A stretch of DNA of 64,000 nucleotides from Stentor roeselii (Eukaryota > Ciliophora > Heterotrichea > Heterotrichida > Stentoridae): the NCBI GenBank assembly GCA_006503475.1, contig RSEH01000082.1, positions 1 to 64,000 of the forward strand. Reading direction: 5' to 3'. The notes below the pieces were generated by a model. That model saw nothing but the letters and a program-made list of their open reading frames with translations. It was not told where the DNA came from and ran no database searches. Numbering within the stretch: position 1 is the first letter of the stretch; each line of letters opens with the position of its first letter. Below are positions 62,184 through 64,000 of this stretch, one piece after another. The position numbers and the translations under genes were made by a program.

Positions 62184-63134
62184 ATGAGTAAAAAAGTCTT
62201 CAGCATCAGCTCTGCTCCAACTTCCATCCAGTCAAAATGCTCCAGTTCATCAATTTCAGTCGTAAGCAGCCCTTCTTTCAAATCTCCATCAGTCAACGCC
62301 TTGCAAAGGTCTTTGTCAAGTAAGCAGCTACGACTAACAGAATCACTTATTCTTTATTCTCAGGAACTTTCAGCGAAAATTCCTAAAATCGCTCAAAAGT
62401 GGACTCTTCAAAACGCGAGACTTAGAAAAATTTTAAACAAAAAGAAAGTTTTGCAAAAGCTTTCAAATAAAAAACACAGACAACGGGAAAAAATTGATAA
62501 GGAAAAAGACCGGGTGGGGAAAATAGAGGATTTGGTTTTTAATGAAAAAAAAGACTTGTTGGAAATCAAGAAGAAAGTTGAAGGGTTGGGTGTTAAATGC
62601 AAGGATTATGGAGTTATTGAAAGGGTTTTAAATGACTTGGAGATTAAACGGGTTAGGACTTTAGACAGGATTACAACTTTTAGTAGGTATAAGGATCTTA
62701 GTAGAGAACAGCTAATGACGATTCAAAGTAATGCTAAAAAAATTGAGAAGTTGCAGGATAGGATTGAGATTAGGAGGGAAGAGGTCCTGGTTTCAAAGGA
62801 AGATGTTCAATTTCATTGTTGTTGTATTCAAAAAGGGATCGAAAATATCAGGAATGATTTGAAAAGTTTTATGGATCTAAAAGGTGTGAGGGATAAAAGT
62901 TTTAAAAAGGAAATTTTAACGTTGAGGGAAAGATTTCAAAGTATTTATAGAGATAATCAGGCGAAACGGCAGCATTTGAAAAATTTTAAAGATAAGATTG
63001 AAGCTAACTTGGCACTTTTGAGACTTGAAAATAAACATGTTGATAATCGGAGGAAAAAAATAAAGGAAGTCTCAGAATGGATAAAAAATCAGCAAAATCT
63101 CATAAAAACTTCTAAAGCTTTCGTATTAAAATAA
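62184..63134 (+). CDS. coiled-coil protein with Ser-rich head
   Basis: A 316-aa protein. The first 55 residues are Ser-rich. The rest is a continuous, very basic coiled coil (NKKVLQKLSNKKHRQREKID, KKIEKLQDRIEIRREEVLVS). A CCC triplet (HCCCIQKG, near 213-215) is odd in such a helix. It is likely cytoskeletal; function unknown. Its stop is 31 bp from the stop of the convergent neighbour. Confidence 0.68.
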   Translation: MSKKVFSISSAPTSIQSKCSSSSISVVSSPSFKSPSVNALQRSLSSKQLRLTESLILYSQELSAKIPKIAQKWTLQNARLRKILNKKKVLQKLSNKKHRQREKIDKEKDRVGKIEDLVFNEKKDLLEIKKKVEGLGVKCKDYGVIERVLNDLEIKRVRTLDRITTFSRYKDLSREQLMTIQSNAKKIEKLQDRIEIRREEVLVSKEDVQFHCCCIQKGIENIRNDLKSFMDLKGVRDKSFKKEILTLRERFQSIYRDNQAKRQHLKNFKDKIEANLALLRLENKHVDNRRKKIKEVSEWIKNQQNLIKTSKAFVLK

Positions 63135-63165
63135 TGTGAATTAAAATTGGATTTCAATAAAAAAT

Positions 63166-63960
63166 TCAGTTATTTACTAATTTCTCAACCTTTCTTAGTT
63201 CTTTTTCTTTTTCAAGAGCGTTGTGGACCAGTTCGCTGATCCTTTTTCTCCTACCTTCCAAATTAAACTTAGGACTGTCACTTTTGACTTCCTTATCGAT
63301 TTCAACCAGAACCTGGTTGAGTTCTTCTTTTTTCTTCACATATTCAACTCGATCACAAACTACCTTCTGCAACTCTTCCACCTTCTCCTTAAAAGCCTCT
63401 ACTCGAAATTGCCTAAATTCAAGACTTTCCTTTAAAATCGCAACTTTTTCTTCTTTTTCCTCGATTTTCACTTTAAAAGCTTTTAAATCAACCCAACTTC
63501 TAAAAAATTTATTCTTCAATTCTTTGATTTCCATGAAAATTCCATCATTTTTCACTGAAATAATTTCAACTTCTTCAAAAATGATTTGATTTCTCTTAAC
63601 AAGTTTTTCAGTTTTTTCTTTTTCTCTTAAAACTTTCTTTTTAAACTCGTCGAATTTAATTTGAAGCTGAAAAAATGCTTCGAGTTGTACTTCAAAGTTT
63701 TTTTGTTCATTTTCAAATTTTTCCCTAAGTCCGAAGATTGCATCTTTTTTGTACTTTGCAATATTTGAATGCCGGAACAAGGACTCTTCTTTTTCGCCTA
63801 TTTTTGAAATTGTACTTTTAAGTAGAGTTATTTGCATCGATTCTTTAACAAGGGAGCCCGTTTGAGTACTGTCTGAAGAACGTGAGTCAAAACTTAGGTC
63901 GGGGTCTTTTAAATTAAGTTCTTGTTCTGCATCTTCCACTTTTCGCTCATTTACTGCCAA
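63166..63960 (-). CDS. coiled-coil protein
   Basis: A 264-aa protein. The N-terminal 40 residues are acidic and Ser-rich. The rest is coiled coil (YKKDAIFGLREKFENEQKNF, FKEKVEELQKVVCDRVEYVK). The ATG at 63960 leaves only 40 bp to the edge, so its promoter is outside the window. Its size and composition resemble the convergent coiled-coil gene, but I see no clear alignment. Confidence 0.65.
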   Translation of the reverse strand: MAVNERKVEDAEQELNLKDPDLSFDSRSSDSTQTGSLVKESMQITLLKSTISKIGEKEESLFRHSNIAKYKKDAIFGLREKFENEQKNFEVQLEAFFQLQIKFDEFKKKVLREKEKTEKLVKRNQIIFEEVEIISVKNDGIFMEIKELKNKFFRSWVDLKAFKVKIEEKEEKVAILKESLEFRQFRVEAFKEKVEELQKVVCDRVEYVKKKEELNQVLVEIDKEVKSDSPKFNLEGRRKRISELVHNALEKEKELRKVEKLVNN

Positions 63961-64000
63961 ATATTTAAACCTTTCTATGAGTTTTTTGTAATATAAGAGA

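Noticed and set aside
1-64000. Transposons, virus-like elements, CRISPR arrays, telomere repeats
   Set aside because: No transposase, reverse transcriptase, capsid-type protein, terminal repeats or spaced direct repeats were recognised in any frame examined.

Overview
The window looks like a somatic (macronuclear) contig of a heterotrich ciliate of the Stentor type. Nine spliceosomal introns can be read directly, and every one is exactly 15 nt with GT..AG ends. All three stop codons act as stops and none is reassigned. Spacers are very short and AT-rich, genes lie on both strands, and many products are coiled-coil or ciliary proteins. The genus is an inference from intron size and genetic code; I could not search a database.

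Layout. 1-960 is a decayed minus-strand gene. 1360-7776 encodes a giant cysteine-rich surface protein with a seven-helix tail. About 7900-8800 is an ankyrin-like relic. 9406-10814 is an M20 peptidase with one frame break. 11927-12682 is a RING-CH membrane E3. 14366-15769 is a protein kinase with a zinc-binding tail. 16091-19237 is the most striking gene: a single protein carrying ubiquitin-like N-terminal folds (inferred), a vWA domain, a complete E2 (UBC) domain and a U-box. A decayed second copy of its E2/U-box end lies at about 20100-21180. 21300-26261 holds a PIN-type transporter, a secreted patatin-like protein lacking its catalytic serine, a problematic small basic gene, an RBR E3 and two small coiled-coil genes packed with gaps of 0-19 nt.

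26459-41751 is a dense block of cytoskeletal, ciliary and regulatory genes: several coiled-coil proteins, a tetraspan protein, HSF, a LITAF-domain protein, a kinesin-2-like motor, a DHHC palmitoyltransferase, a SelW/Rdx-like protein, ARL3, a Pumilio protein and a C2/coiled-coil protein. ARL3, the kinesin and several coiled-coil proteins fit a cilium-rich cell. Three E3-type genes and one E2-E3 fusion make ubiquitin signalling another recurring theme.

42188-43414 encodes a cation-diffusion-facilitator-like protein in which the usual metal ligands are replaced. 45699-53365 holds two tandem receptor-like genes (periplasmic-binding ectodomain plus nine hydrophobic segments), with a third decayed copy after them at about 53700-54470. 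55036-57089 holds two tandem four-helix membrane genes whose two introns sit at identical positions. 57407-61651 is a large Ank/EF-hand/C2/IQ scaffold, followed by one small basic gene and two coiled-coil genes.

No tRNA, rRNA, CRISPR, transposon, virus-like element or telomere repeat was recognised.
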